64,000 nucleotides of DNA from Adineta ricciae (lineage: Eukaryota > Rotifera > Eurotatoria > Adinetida > Adinetidae). How positions within the stretch are numbered: position 1 is the stretch's first letter; each line of letters begins with the position of its first letter. Positions 14,307 to 25,944 of this stretch are shown here, one piece after another. The notes under the pieces were generated by a model. The model did no database searches and was not told where the DNA came from. It was given only the letters and a program-made list of their open reading frames with translations. A program made the translations under genes and the position numbers. The stretch is taken from assembly GCA_905250025.1 (NCBI GenBank), contig CAJNOJ010000051.1, forward strand, positions 99,121-163,120, in the 5' to 3' direction.

Positions 14307-15019
14307 ATGGGTGGTGCGATTCATCGCGGCACACGCTTTTTGCGTATGTACAACATCGATAATCGAGTGGATCGAGTGCTTGCAAAAGAAAAGCCAGCAC
14401 CTGCTCCACGACACCCAACTGAACAACAAATTTTACAATCGTCCAATGCGGAAAGCAAGTGAATCTCTCCTTTATTTTTTCTTTTCGTCGGTAGTCAAAT
14501 CTCCGTCTTTCAGATAATATTGTATCTGAGGTTGTCCATAAAAAAAATGAACAATTATTAGAGCATTTACACGATGTTAAAGTTTACTCTTCCGGAGATA
14601 ATCCAGTTATACGCCGTGTGAACGACGCAAGTAGCCATTCATCGATACCACCATTATTGAATCGTGTTGAAGAACCAATCGATGAAAACAGTGCTGATAG
14701 CGCATTTGGTTATATCGAACCTCAACGTATTCATCCCGGTCGAGTATCATTACGTCAGTTTCTTGCATACCTTCAAAATCATCGTGATTCGCCGCAAGAA
14801 TATTCTATCGAACGTTTCACTGAAATGTATACAATTAAACCTGAAATAGCACAACAACTGTTCAAATATCATAGCTTATTGGCTTTGCAAGAAGTTGCTC
14901 GTCAGCAGAGTAGATCTCCCGTTCGACCGCCTCATGTTGCTGCAGCCGAAGTTTTCGGCATTGAAGCTGAATCACGTAGAAAGCCCGGCCCTGAAACAGG
15001 CATTTCTTCGAAATTTTGA
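14307..15019 (+). CDS. NDUFAF4: Mitochondrial complex I assembly factor 4
   Basis: Assembly factor for NADH:ubiquinone oxidoreductase. Exons 14307-14454 and 14514-15019; 217 residues. The N-terminus reads MGGAIHRGTRFLRMYNIDNR, then KPAPAPRHPTEQQIL. This corresponds to the animal pattern with a glycine at position 2 (possible N-myristoylation), an NxxNR motif and an APRHP motif. The middle has NEQLLEHLHDV and the C-terminal half has a conserved helical block (RVSLRQFLAYLQNH). The only donor that keeps the frame is GAAA|gcaagt, a GC-AG intron of 59 bp. The C-terminus is longer than in the human protein (175 residues). Confidence 0.85.
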
Positions 15020-15127
15020 TATTTTCTTTTGTTTTCCGTTGTGTATTGTTTTTTCTTTATAGAAATATAAAACAGATTAGTATTTTTTAAATCGAACGTA
15101 TAAAAAAAAGGAAATAGACAGTACGTG

Positions 15128-15694
15128 TTAGCCGAATTCTGATGGTGGGTAACGTCCTTGCACTTGTTTGATTGCATTTCTCCATTTTTTGTAGGTCACA
15201 TTACTCATTTGCCATGCAGCCTGATGTTCTTTTCGCCCATGTTCATCTCGCACGACATAGGTTATAACCATATGAGGATACTCTGCACGATAGCGTTTGT
15301 TAAAATCTATAAAAGGCACAAATCCTGTTAGAGCGTTGCTTAACACAGTGTGGTGGATTTCGTTTTACATGATTTCTGTTGTATATCGATAATTGCTAAA
15401 ACTGGTACACGCAGTACACCTTGATCACAACAACAGGTGCATCCGCTTTTTCTTACTTGAGAATACAGACAATCTTCAGTTAAAGCCATTTCTGCATGAC
15501 CTAGAACCTACAGAATGAAAGAGCACACACGAGTTAAGCAGTAAGTCATCGATTTGAGAAAGAAAAACTAGACGAACTTGGAAACGACCCCGCTCGGTAC
15601 TTCCACTGAATTCAATGTAGGCATTCTGTGACCGCAACACAGTTGGTTGAATGATGCTAAAATCTATGAATTCTCGCGAAGAAAAACAACCCAT
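15128..15694 (-). CDS. Orphan protein with predicted myristoyl/palmitoyl N-terminus
   Basis: Exons 15694-15578, 15507-15369 and 15306-15128 give 144 residues. I do not recognise the family. The N-terminus MGCFSSREF is a classic N-myristoylation site with an adjacent cysteine for palmitoylation, so the protein probably sits on the inner face of a membrane. A short cysteine cluster (SGCTCCCDQG) lies in the middle. The C-terminal third is basic and aromatic (YFNKRYRAEYPHMVI, WRNAIKQVQGRYPP). Introns are 61-70 bp with good GT-AG ends, and both junctions keep the frame, so this is likely a real gene rather than a chance frame. No membrane segment and no enzyme motif are visible. Confidence 0.65.
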
Positions 15695-16963
15695 TTTGAA
15701 GCATGAATAAATCGTAGATCAATTGACTGAAGAAGTCACTAGCGTAACGCGTATGAATCATTTATCGAAGGATCACAAACGAGATTAAGCAGATGGCGAT
15801 GGTGAATGATCTGAATTATATAACATGCAACGATACGCAATTGTTAATGGGGTCGAATTGAAAGCATGACTTCGCGTGTAAAGGCGTATGCGTTTGTTTG
15901 CTGTATTATTTAATGACAACTTAAAACGACGCGATGCTTTTATTTGAATATTCTAAGAAACGAAACACCTAAAAGCTGCTGTGAATAAAATTAAATTTCA
16001 AAGTGAAATTAGGGATATTTATTCTTTAAATGAAACTACAGAATTTAGTTCGAACAAAACGTGCCATGAGAAAGCGCAATTGTATATATGTATCTGTGTT
16101 AAATTGGCAGATGTCAGATTATGAGAAAAATTACCACATAACGCTACATTCATGCTTTAAGCCTGAAGGAAAGCATTAACTATTAAATGTAAAGAATAGC
16201 AGATTTATTGACGCTTAAAGTACACATTTAAGTAAAGAACCTGCGAGTGTTTTTGTCCTCTTTAGATTTATCTTCGTAGACGTATGAAAGTGCTCATTTA
16301 ATAGTATCACGCATTTGAAATTATAAGGGGATGTAACAACTGTGTGATTCAAATGAACGTCAGAAGCTCGAGGCCTGAAGAAGATAGACTATCTTTGTGT
16401 AACATTCATTTCGACATTTTTTAGATTCTTTGAATAATTAATCAACGAATGAATGCTGAGAGAAGAACAACGAGCTCATCTGAAATAGTTCACAAGATTA
16501 CTTCGCAAGTTACTTTTTCTTTTATCTATTTGAAAGCGGAATATCGGGCATCATGTTTTTACGCGAGTATATAGGATACTTTACTCCGATTTCCTAACAG
16601 GATGTCACATTTCACCATATAAATTCACTTCCATAAATAACTCCATAGTCCAAGAAGTAAGGGTTGACTTTTCCTTCGCTTCCTTCACGGTTTTTGACTA
16701 AAAAAACAGACATATGTTGATATTCATAATTTCACTCAAGAGAAACTCAACGTCAGCTCTTTGCATCTTTTTAGCTTCGCGGACAAGCTTGAGCATATTT
16801 ATATTGAAATACATCACACACAATGTGTTCGCTTGACTTTTTTTCTATGAATAATTAATTAAAAAGAACAAAACACTATTTTATAGGAAAGTGAACTAGA
16901 ATAGAACACGAAACATTATCATATTCTTACCAAGAACTTTAACAAGAAAATCCTACTAAGGCA
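15695..16963. other. Intergenic region
   Basis: 1.27 kb of AT-rich DNA between the divergent orphan gene and GPCR. No coding sequence or RNA gene recognised. Confidence 0.5.
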
Positions 16964-17917
16964 ATGAATATGTGGATGTTGACGAATATTCTGCTAAATA
17001 TTGTAACATTAATCAATTGCATCTTAACAATTTTCATTTGTTTCTTTATTCTTTTATTAATTGTATTCTTTCATCGAAAATCTCGCTCTGTTCCGCTGTT
17101 ACTCGCTGCTCATACATGTTCGACATTATTGATATCCGGGCTGATGTTAGCAAGTATGGCAAACGCAAGTTTACTCGGATTTCTGGGTATTTCACTAGAA
17201 GAGCATCAACCAACAATTTGGTGCCGCTGGCGTGGCTTTTTTATCCATGGTTTTCTCTGTGCGCTTTATGATTCGTACATTTTACAAGCTGCGTATCGTC
17301 TTTGTCGAGTTGTGTTTTACCGTCGTAAACATTTACATAGTTTCCCCTTGTATCTACTTCTTGTACCTATTGAATCGATCTTTGGTATTGTATGTATATC
17401 ACCTGTCCTTGTGCGTAATGATGTTATTTATCTTTCAAGTGAATTCTATTGTCAAACGCCGTTTACGAATATCCCGGCGATTGGCTATGTTGCCATTCGA
17501 TTGTTTTTTCTCCCACTTCTATTCATCGCTTCATTTTATATATTTCTACTCAGACATATTCGAAACATGACGTCATCGCCAGCAATGACCGGATATTATC
17601 GACGGCGTGCGAAACAAAATACTCGCGACTTGATTGTTATTCGACGATTGTTGTTAATGTTAGGCGTGTTAATTCTTCTTGGTTTACCATCGATGGTTTT
17701 CTTAGGTATTTTTCTATTTACAGGGCATCTCGTTCCTGTTACATATCGAATCGGATGGCTATCTGTTTCTATATCGCTTGTTTTTCTTGCTTATATGATC
17801 ATTCAATTGACAAATCCACTACGAAAAACCGTCCGACGAATCTTTCAACGAAGTCCTGCTAGTCCAAATCGCAGTAAATCATCTCGAGAACATCAACAGC
17901 AAGCGAGTAGTGTGTAA
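16964..17917 (+). CDS. Intronless orphan seven-transmembrane receptor
   Basis: Single-exon frame of 317 residues with seven predicted membrane helices. TM1 is very hydrophobic (LTIFICFFILLLIVFF). TM2 follows LLLAAHTCSTLLISGLMLAS. A conserved-type Cys (WCRWRGF) precedes TM3, and a second Cys is found in the second outer loop (SEFYCQTPF), giving the usual disulfide pair. TM3 ends in YRLCRVVFYRRK instead of DRY. TM6 is preceded by RRLLLMLGVLILLGLPS. TM7 ends with QLTNPLRKTVRR, a relic of the NPxxY and helix-8 region. It belongs to the class A-like orphan receptors common in bdelloids; ligand and coupling are unknown. Confidence 0.82.
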   Translation: MNMWMLTNILLNIVTLINCILTIFICFFILLLIVFFHRKSRSVPLLLAAHTCSTLLISGLMLASMANASLLGFLGISLEEHQPTIWCRWRGFFIHGFLCALYDSYILQAAYRLCRVVFYRRKHLHSFPLYLLLVPIESIFGIVCISPVLVRNDVIYLSSEFYCQTPFTNIPAIGYVAIRLFFLPLLFIASFYIFLLRHIRNMTSSPAMTGYYRRRAKQNTRDLIVIRRLLLMLGVLILLGLPSMVFLGIFLFTGHLVPVTYRIGWLSVSISLVFLAYMIIQLTNPLRKTVRRIFQRSPASPNRSKSSREHQQQASSV

Positions 17918-19294
17918 GGTTCCTGGTTTCCATCAACCGCTATTTCGCCAACCGTAGCTGGATATGAATTCACCCCGTGAAAGAGTCAGTGACTTGTTGT
18001 TGCTGTTATGCGAACGATGACTCTGAGCAGATTAAGTTTGAAAAGTGCACAGAGTTTCAACATGTGTTGTATAATATTTTCTTCATGACAAGATGTTCAT
18101 CTGCTTTATTTTAATTTCTATAAACATATGTCATGACATGAGGCATAAAAAATTCATTGTTCTTATTAGACCCATTTTACACTGCACTCGAAGCGCAATT
18201 TTCCTTCGAATTTGTCGAACACTTTGTCAGAGAATTGCGTAAATCCTGATTTTAAAATTAGACAACTTTGCACTAAAAAACTACGAGCAGCATTTTATTA
18301 ATAAACGATTATTAATCATAATCTTTGCGCCCATGAACGATACTGATGGCAACACCTGTAGGTATCAACTGCTTAATTGATGCTGTTTCCAGCAGGAGAA
18401 CGAAAAAGTGCAGTCACTTTAATATGACATTACTACATTTTGGTACAAAACATCGTTTATTGAAACGAACTTGATTTAATAGAATATGTTTCTTCTTTTA
18501 TCTTTGCAGGGGGAACTTCCTGACATTGTCGATCTGTGTGTATGCCGAAAATCGATCTTCGTCATCCGACAGAAAACTGATTCATTAATGTGCAAGGAAA
18601 AGCCTCTTAATGGAACAGAAATCTGAAAAGCGGAAAGACATGTTTCTAGAGAGTATAGACGAACAGGAAAACAAAATTGAAAGCATTTTACTAAATGTTA
18701 CATACATATTTTTGTATTTTCTGTACGCTTAGAAAGAACCATCGATATGCACAATAAAAGCATTGCGTGTGTGCATCCTCCCTCTCAGTTTCTTTTCTTT
18801 TTTTTGATAATTAATGATAACATGATTCAATCGAATGACATCGTTAGACCATCAACATGGTTATCATTCGATGCGCTCTTTACTCATTGCAGTAATAGTT
18901 TGTAAATGCATGTGAAAAGAGAAGAAAAAAGACGAAAGAATAATTACATATTGACTCATTCCATCAATATTGTTCGAAATAGCAAAATATCCTCTCATAG
19001 ATATCAAGAAAGACGTCATCATTCCACATATAATTGAAGGAAAAAAAAACAAAAAAAAACGTCTTTTTTTCGTCAATCTTTTCCCTCATATTGCATATGA
19101 TTTGCTGTCAGCAGTCGGAGTAAATTATCAACTTTGCTTGACGTACTGATGTCGAATAAAACGAAAAAAAGGAAAGAAAAATGTCTAAGGACATAGAGAA
19201 CAGAATAGAAAAACACTTATTTTAACTTTCATTTGTAACCTTCAGTAATAAAAAAAAGACTGATTTAAACTTTCTTTTGCTTTCTGGTGCAGAA
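17918..19294. other. Intergenic region
   Basis: 1.38 kb between two plus-strand genes, with A/T homopolymer tracts near 19040-19070. No gene seen. Confidence 0.5.
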
Positions 19295-20134
19295 ATGAAG
19301 TACAAACAATGTAAGTAATGTCGCCAATATGATTGATCAATCGAGTTAATTTCTTTCTTAGTATGTCCCAAATTCTTGCGACCAAACCCATTGCTGCACA
19401 AAAGACACCAACGTTGTTCCTTATGCGATAGACTATTGAAAACTCAACGTTACATGACAGTCGGTAAATCAGTCCATGAATCGTTCGCTATCAAGAATGA
19501 GAAAGCGATTACCTACGCCGAATGTTGTCGACAGTATTTAAAAGAATCTTCTCTTGTGGATAAGTTACATATGATTTGTCTGAAATGTTGTAATAATTTA
19601 CAACGGGTACATTCATTGCATACGGATGCAGAAGATTTAACTGAAAAACTACGGCAGACTTGTTCGAAAACGAAACGTTTACATCGCATTCGACATTCAT
19701 CAGCGAAAAGCGAAACAGATATAAAAATTAAGATCGAATCGTCTCCGGTGGATCACGTCAAAGATTTACCGATTCCAACATCAGCGATTATTCCAAGTAT
19801 CAATTCAGCTTTCATTCCTCCACAAATCTTTTCACACGAACATCAATGTAATCAACCGTATCTCTATCCACACAAGATAACGAATCCATCAACTGTATGC
19901 ATCACTACACTTTTGCATAACTATCACGAATATTCACTGATCTTCTCTTAGATTCCATTCGCGCAATTCCTTATTGATTCTCCAATAGCCACCAATCTCT
20001 CTCATCGTGATAAACAACGAACTCTTTCCAACTGTGAACAAACACCGCTAGGTTTGTATTCAAAATGCGCGCAGTCCACTAAAGAGAGTATTCTTCTCCA
20101 TGAGATTAAATCACGAAAGAAACCTTTTCGATAA
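19295..20134 (+). CDS. ZAD-like zinc-binding protein (possibly 5' part of a larger gene)
   Basis: Exons 19295-19310, 19362-19894 and 19952-20134; 243 residues if read to the TAA at 20132-20134. The N-terminal 90 residues have a Cys-x2-Cys pair (RCSLCDRLL) and a distal pair (MICLKCCNNL) around a helical region. This resembles the zinc-finger-associated (ZAD) dimerisation module of transcription factors; similarity judged by eye only. The rest is low-complexity and Ser/Pro-rich with basic patches, compatible with a nuclear protein. The third exon has two phase-1 donors (20051|gtttgt and 20087|gtattc) that could instead splice to the FLYWCH-like exon at 20427. Confidence 0.55.
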
Positions 20135-20426
20135 TTTCTTTGCGACATATGTTTCGCATCGCAATTCCTCGTCTTTTCAGAAGCATAGTTTTAATATTCA
20201 TCACAGTCATATGCTGCTACAGAGTCGTCATATCTTTACCAAGAAAACATGAATGTTCTAATTCGACTATGGAAAAACATACTCCACAAACAGTTTGTTC
20301 AGATTCGACTACGAACGAGTATATTCGTGCATAGTTTTACACTATTTCCATAATAAATACAGCGAAGAAGAACTTTGCTACAAGCGATAAGTAATCGATA
20401 GTATTAATTGGGTTATTTCCATCTAG

Positions 20427-21034
20427 ATGATGATCATTCTCTTTCGTCATATCCCAACGAGGATGAAAGCAATAGTAAAAATACTCGTCTGTCTCGTCGA
20501 CAATATGATTTTCTTATTGAATTACCTGATCAACAGTCGTTAAATTCATTTATCGAAACATCAGCATCCGAATCCGGCTCACGATGGACATGGCGCCGAA
20601 CATCATCGAATTCTCGCGGCTACAAAGTTTACTATGTATGTAATTTTTCTATGCGTCGACACTATCATCCGTGTCCAGCGGCCATGTACGCCTTATTCAA
20701 TCCCGCTGGTTCAATATCCGTATATTCATATGGTCAACATCGGCACATTCCGAAAAATCATCTGCCATTGATAATCTCAGATCAAACTAAAGATGAAATA
20801 TTCAAATGCTTACAAACAGATATGTCCGCAACGAGTATTCGTGAACATTTAATTCGCTTGAAGTTACCATTCGGTGATACAAAGAAATTGAATAATTTCA
20901 TAAAATATCATCGAGAGTTGTTACGGTTCGGGGCAGTAACGAATGTTCGAGTCAATGGAACCGCTTATCGACAGCCTCAATATTGGGCTATTCGACGATC
21001 ATCGCCAGTCAATACGAACACGACAATATTGTAG
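20427..21034 (+). CDS. FLYWCH-like zinc-finger exon (5' end unresolved)
   Basis: Open frame whose coding part starts at a good acceptor (ttatttccatctag) in phase 1. No ATG lies between the upstream stop and the conserved domain, so a 5' exon must exist. Product: acidic N-terminus, then SRWTWRR...GYKVYYVCNF, a second Cys in HYHPCPAAMYALF, and QHRHI. The order aromatic block, Cys, Cys, His-x-His is that of the FLYWCH/WRKY-GCM zinc-finger class, often domesticated from Mutator-type transposases. A C-terminal helical part follows (FKCLQTDMSATSIREHLIRL), typical of sequence downstream of such fingers in rotifer and nematode proteins. Likely DNA-binding. It may be the 3' exon of the ZAD-like gene just upstream. 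Confidence 0.55.
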
Positions 21035-21819
21035 ACAGTTTTCTTTGAATTCAAATCAATTTGAGCATGGTGTTTTTGATTTTTTTCTCTCTTTACAATT
21101 CTATTATGATAACCAAATAAAGATTTATTACTAATTTATTGAAAGATTTACTCGAAATTATGATCATGTTCTTGTTCATCATGAGATAAGCTGGCGCATG
21201 GAACAAACATAAAGCGACAGATTGTTATTTTCTAGTATTTATATCAGCTTTTGTTTGCATATATATATATATGTATATAATCTTGCGTGACAAAATCCTA
21301 ATCTAATAGGGATGAAGAATAATTAACAGAGCACTTTGTAATATGTGCCGAGGAGTTTTTCCTTAATGTCCATGATGCGTTCTATTTCGTTTTGTTGCAT
21401 CGGTTTTTTTTGTGCTTTTCTATCGATTTCTTTTCTCATTGTCAGAGGGAATATGAGATCGCGATCTCTTATCATTTTGTTCAATGAAAAGGGACTTTAG
21501 TGAAGAGGAAAAATGTCCTTTAAGCGACGCGAGCATACAAATGCAAACGTCTGAACATTTATTTTCTTTGCATGTTATTTCTTGGCGTTGCTTGATCGGA
21601 ATGCTCAATAAAGGCGAACGAGCCTGAGTGTCGAATAAAATTGAGTTGCTTCCAGTAATGAGAATGTATGTGTTCGCACGATTTCCTAACAGCTTTTCCT
21701 CTTCTCTCTTGATTGATTTAATACGAGCATATATATATATATACGTATGTATGCATGAATCTCGAAAACTCTTCTTCTAGATGTTTTTCGCTTTCGTGTT
21801 TATTTCATAATGTGTTCGC
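21035..21819. other. Intergenic region with AT microsatellites
   Basis: AATAAA near 21114 serves the upstream gene. Two short TA repeats (about 21256-21280 and 21728-21752). No gene seen. Confidence 0.5.
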
Positions 21820-24800
21820 ATGCATTCGCAGTATTGGATATTTTCTATTATGATTGTTTTTCTCAATGCCAATGAAGACAACAAACCAATTACGTTACAC
21901 ATTGGCGGTTTGTTCGACCATGAAAATCCATTGATGAATCATGGTCAAAAGGATCTCTATGCTGCTCAGATGGCTATTAAAGAAATTAATTCGCGTTCCG
22001 ATGAACTGTTCAATGATCGTTATGTCTTCGAATTAGCATCAAACAATTCGAAAGTCTCTTGAACGAGAAGACGGATTGAGATGAGAGAAAATGAGTGTCG
22101 TGTTTTTGTTTTAGTGCGATCCAGTCTATGCTGTCGATGCCTTCTTTCATGCGATCTTTCGTGGCCGTCAGTTGTTATTCCTCATCGGAACATCGTGTTC
22201 GTCTGAAACAAAAGCTGTCGTTCAAGTTGCCGATTATTACAATCTTATTCTTGTGAGTAGTATCTTTGAAATTGATTGACAAACATCCGATGGATTCGAG
22301 AACGGAAATGAATTCATTTATCTAATCTAGTTTTCCCATTCGACTTCATTTATTTCTCAAGCAAATCAAACATATTCCACACTTGTACGTCTTTCTGTTT
22401 CGGATGAAAATTATAATGACGCACGTGTTGCATTCATTCAAGCTAATAATTGGTCTCGAGTAGCGATTATCCATCAAGATTCAATCGAACATTCTCTTGT
22501 AATAAATCGCGCGTTTCCACACTGGATCTTTATTGAATCTGCTTTGTTCATTCGAAGATGATGGCTAAATTAGCGAAACGTTTGAACGAATCGAATATCG
22601 AAGTCATTCTGACACAAAGTGCTTCAACAGCTAATCTCACGTCAGCACTTATAACTCTTCAAGTAGACAGATCGTTGACAATCGAGACTTGTCGAGGTTT
22701 GGTTTGTTTCGTTCCTAGGAAAAGAAAGCTCGAATTGTTTTCGTCAACTTCGACGTTTCGGCAAGGACGATTTTCTTCTGTGAAGTCTACCGAACATTTA
22801 CGAAACAGTTACGCGAACGTCATGTGTGGATCTTGACTGGCAATGACTATCATTTATGGAATTTTTCGATCAATAGTTGTTCACAGAAGGAAATTATCGA
22901 TGCAGCTCGTAGCCACATCATTGTTGATAGTTCATATGAAACAAAACCGAGTTCTATTAATCCAAAGATGGTTAGTTAATTATCGCGAGAGAAAAACATA
23001 GAAATCAAATCGAGTTTGATTGTTTAGACACCGGAACAATTAGCAGAACATGTGCAATTGAATACGCATCTGGATCGACAAACTCTACATGCGTATGATG
23101 CGGTCTGGGTGATTGCATTATTGATCCGAATGTCAATTGAACGAAAGTAAAGAGCAGGATTCAACGAGTTTCGATTCAGTTCTTCAATTCATTTTAGCAT
23201 CTCGATTGAAAGTTTTACATATGAAAGAACGGATATGAGAGATCAATGGTTGGGATTATTAGAAGAAATCTATTTCATAGGAGTTTCTGTAAGTTGATGA
23301 TTACCAGGATGAATGAAAGCGACGAGATTGTTTTTAGGGTCCGGTATCATTTCGAAATCACCATCGACGCGCTGAAACACTCATTAGTCAATTTCAAACT
23401 GATTCCATAGGACAATACATTGACACGATTGCCGAATATTCTCTGGAGACAGGTTTAAATACCAATTGCTCGATGTGTCGACCATTAATTTGGCCAGGTA
23501 GAAGTTGACGAAATGATACCGAACTGCAAAAGCACAATCATTTCGTTTAGGCTCGACTCCGGTTGATCGTCAACGCGCTGAAATCCGTCGACTTATCATG
23601 AGCGGAGTGGAAATTGCGCTAATAACAACTAGCTGTATACTAGGCCTTGCATTGGCAATCTTCTTCTTGACATTTAATATTATCAATCGCCATCAACGGT
23701 AATAAAATAAAAGGAAAACGGAGATTAGTACTTCGAGTACAGATTGACTCGATTGTTTTGGATCCACCAGCTCTAAAGATTAGACTAAATAGAATTTCGC
23801 GTCTTTTCCTCAACGGAGAGAAAGAAGAACGACACTTTTTGCATCCATTGAGCATCTATTAGAATGAGATTAGTGTTTCTAATTATTGAACTTGACATTT
23901 TCATGTCAGCGAATCGAATATGACCATCGAAAGCTTGCTGCAAAATTGAAATTAATTTGTTTTCTTAAGTTATATCAAATTATCCAGTCCAAAATTAAAT
24001 AACATGATGGTTTTGGGTGCCATACATATTCATATATCGATTCTTCTCTACGCTCTGGATGAATGGTTTCTTGCTCGTCATTTGTTAGGACACGCATGTA
24101 TAGTAAGCATTCGACTGGTTTGCTTCTCTGCGATCACACTACTTCTATTTTTAGTTACGCGTTTTTCTGTTTTCTGGCGGATTCTCATTACTGTTCGGCT
24201 CAATGTTTCTGAAAACGCTACGTGTTCATCGGATATTCACGTCACGTGATCGGCCCATACTTCAATCTAAAGTGAAAAATTCTCTTGCAACTAAAACTAT
24301 GCTGACAAGCACATGTGCTTTCTCTAGTTGTTGCGAGATCATCATCTCCTTTTGGTGTGTCTATATCTGTACATTGCTGATCTAATATTTGCTGTGTTTT
24401 GGCAAACATTTGATCCAAATTCCGCCCAATTCACATACAAAGCGGTGCGTAGAAAAAGAACTTCTTGGAAGAATTTATTTTTTATTGTTTTTTCCCGTTT
24501 ATTTAGGCGAAAGGAGTCAATATGGATGTCATCGTGTTAAATGAAATCTACTATTGTGATTCGCGCTATCGACATAAAATCATTTCAGTTATTTATTTAT
24601 ACAAGTCGCTATTTCTCGTTCTGGGTGGTTATTTAGCTGCCAAGACACGACATGTGCATATAACTGCTTTGAATGATTCGAAATATATCGTGTGGAGTAT
24701 TTATATTGTTGTCCTGACGAGTTTATTTTCCGTTATTGTGATGATTTCGATGAAGACTTTACGAACATATGTGGTCATATGTTTAGTGGTGGTGTTGATG

Positions 24801-25665
24801 ACAAGTTCAATCTTATGTTTGATTTTCTTACCTAAAGTAAATCGAAGCAAGATGGTTTATCGTTAGTAAATTTAGTTTGATTTAGATTATTAAACTGAGA
24901 AGTCCAGGTCGAGAATCACATGATATTGTTTCGAAAGATTTAGTAGTCGATGTATCTCGAACGAGACGGCTGGTTGTGAAAACAAGTTATTTCGAAAGTT
25001 ATCGATACGCACAATTACAGAATCGAGAATTGAAAGCAGAATTGGTTCGGGTAAGTTCTATCCGTGATGAGCTCACAGCATTGCTTCTTCTTCTGAAATA
25101 TAGTTGAACAATATTCTACATGGATTAGAGCAAAAGTTGGACCCATTGGCATCTACTGTGGCTCTGGCGCTTTTTCCACTGGCCGTACGTTTAGCAGCAA
25201 CATTCTCATGTAAACCAAAGATGCCGTATGCCAACCTTCTAAGCTAACTTCAATCTTTAATGTGATTTTCACTCTAGACCATCTCCCCGTTCAACCGAAC
25301 ATGAGATAAACATAAATCCAGTCACATCTTCACCGGAACATGAGGCTTTACTTCCAAAGGATTCTTTCGAATCCAGTGCTGACGTATTCACTTGCGATCA
25401 ACTCTTAGCATCCTCACCTTCGTCAGGATCTGAACTAAACCTTTCATCCATAACGCAGACCATAGATGAGACAAGCTCATTACTGTTAAGTGCTTTAGAC
25501 AATCAGCAATATGTAACAACCGACGATGAAACTAATACCAGTCGATCGTTAACACCAACTCAAATATTTAGTGATAATGAATCGGTGCTTTACTCACGTT
25601 TATCAGATGAACTAAATATCTATCCAGCAACATTGGATAGTGATTTAGAACGCATAGATCGATGA
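21820..25665 (+). CDS. Metabotropic GABA-B-type receptor (class C GPCR)
   Basis: Sixteen exons: 21820-22053, 22115-22252, 22331-22498, 22558-22662, 22719-22970, 23028-23146, 23198-23288, 23338-23497, 23551-23698, 23970-24102, 24155-24271, 24328-24444, 24507-24836, 24886-25050, 25104-25225, 25278-25665; 928 residues. A signal peptide precedes the Venus-flytrap domain (about 25-430), with ITLHIGGLFDH, SKCDP across a junction and GTSCSSETK. There is no cysteine-rich linker, as expected for GABA-B rather than glutamate receptors. The 7TM part begins with MSGVEIALITTSCILGL; it contains YIKLSSPKLNNMMVLGA, FWQTFDPN, YKSLFLVLGGYLAAKTRHV and IFLPK. A possible coiled coil (YAQLQNRELKAELVRLNNIL) and a Ser-rich tail follow. 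Binding of GABA is inferred from family only; subunit type is not decidable. Confidence 0.9.
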
Positions 25666-25699
25666 TAATTGTATTTTTATCTTTCTGAGGATTGACATA

Positions 25700-25705
25700 A
25701 ATAAA
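25700..25705 (+). terminator. Poly(A) signal of the GABA-B-type gene
   Basis: AATAAA 35 bp after the stop codon. Confidence 0.5.
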
Positions 25706-25944
25706 TATCTTCTCATAGAACAGCGACATCCTTCGACGCCGCAGTTGACTCATATTTTCTTTCACCAATCTTTCCATTTCTCTCGAGCAAGCAAGCAAAT
25801 ATGCAAGCACTGATCAATTAATTGTTTCGCAATAACTTTTTAATGACTGATATGACATCATTTTCCTTCAATATATAACCATTGGTCTCGTCTAGATTAG
25901 TTCGCATTTGTCCGATTCATTTATAGTACTTATTTATTTCTTCC

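Noticed and set aside
20140-20334. 64-codon ORF with a hydrophobic N-terminus resembling a secreted peptide
   Set aside because: No processing sites or peptide core, and it overlaps the likely 3' UTR or an intron of the ZAD-like gene.
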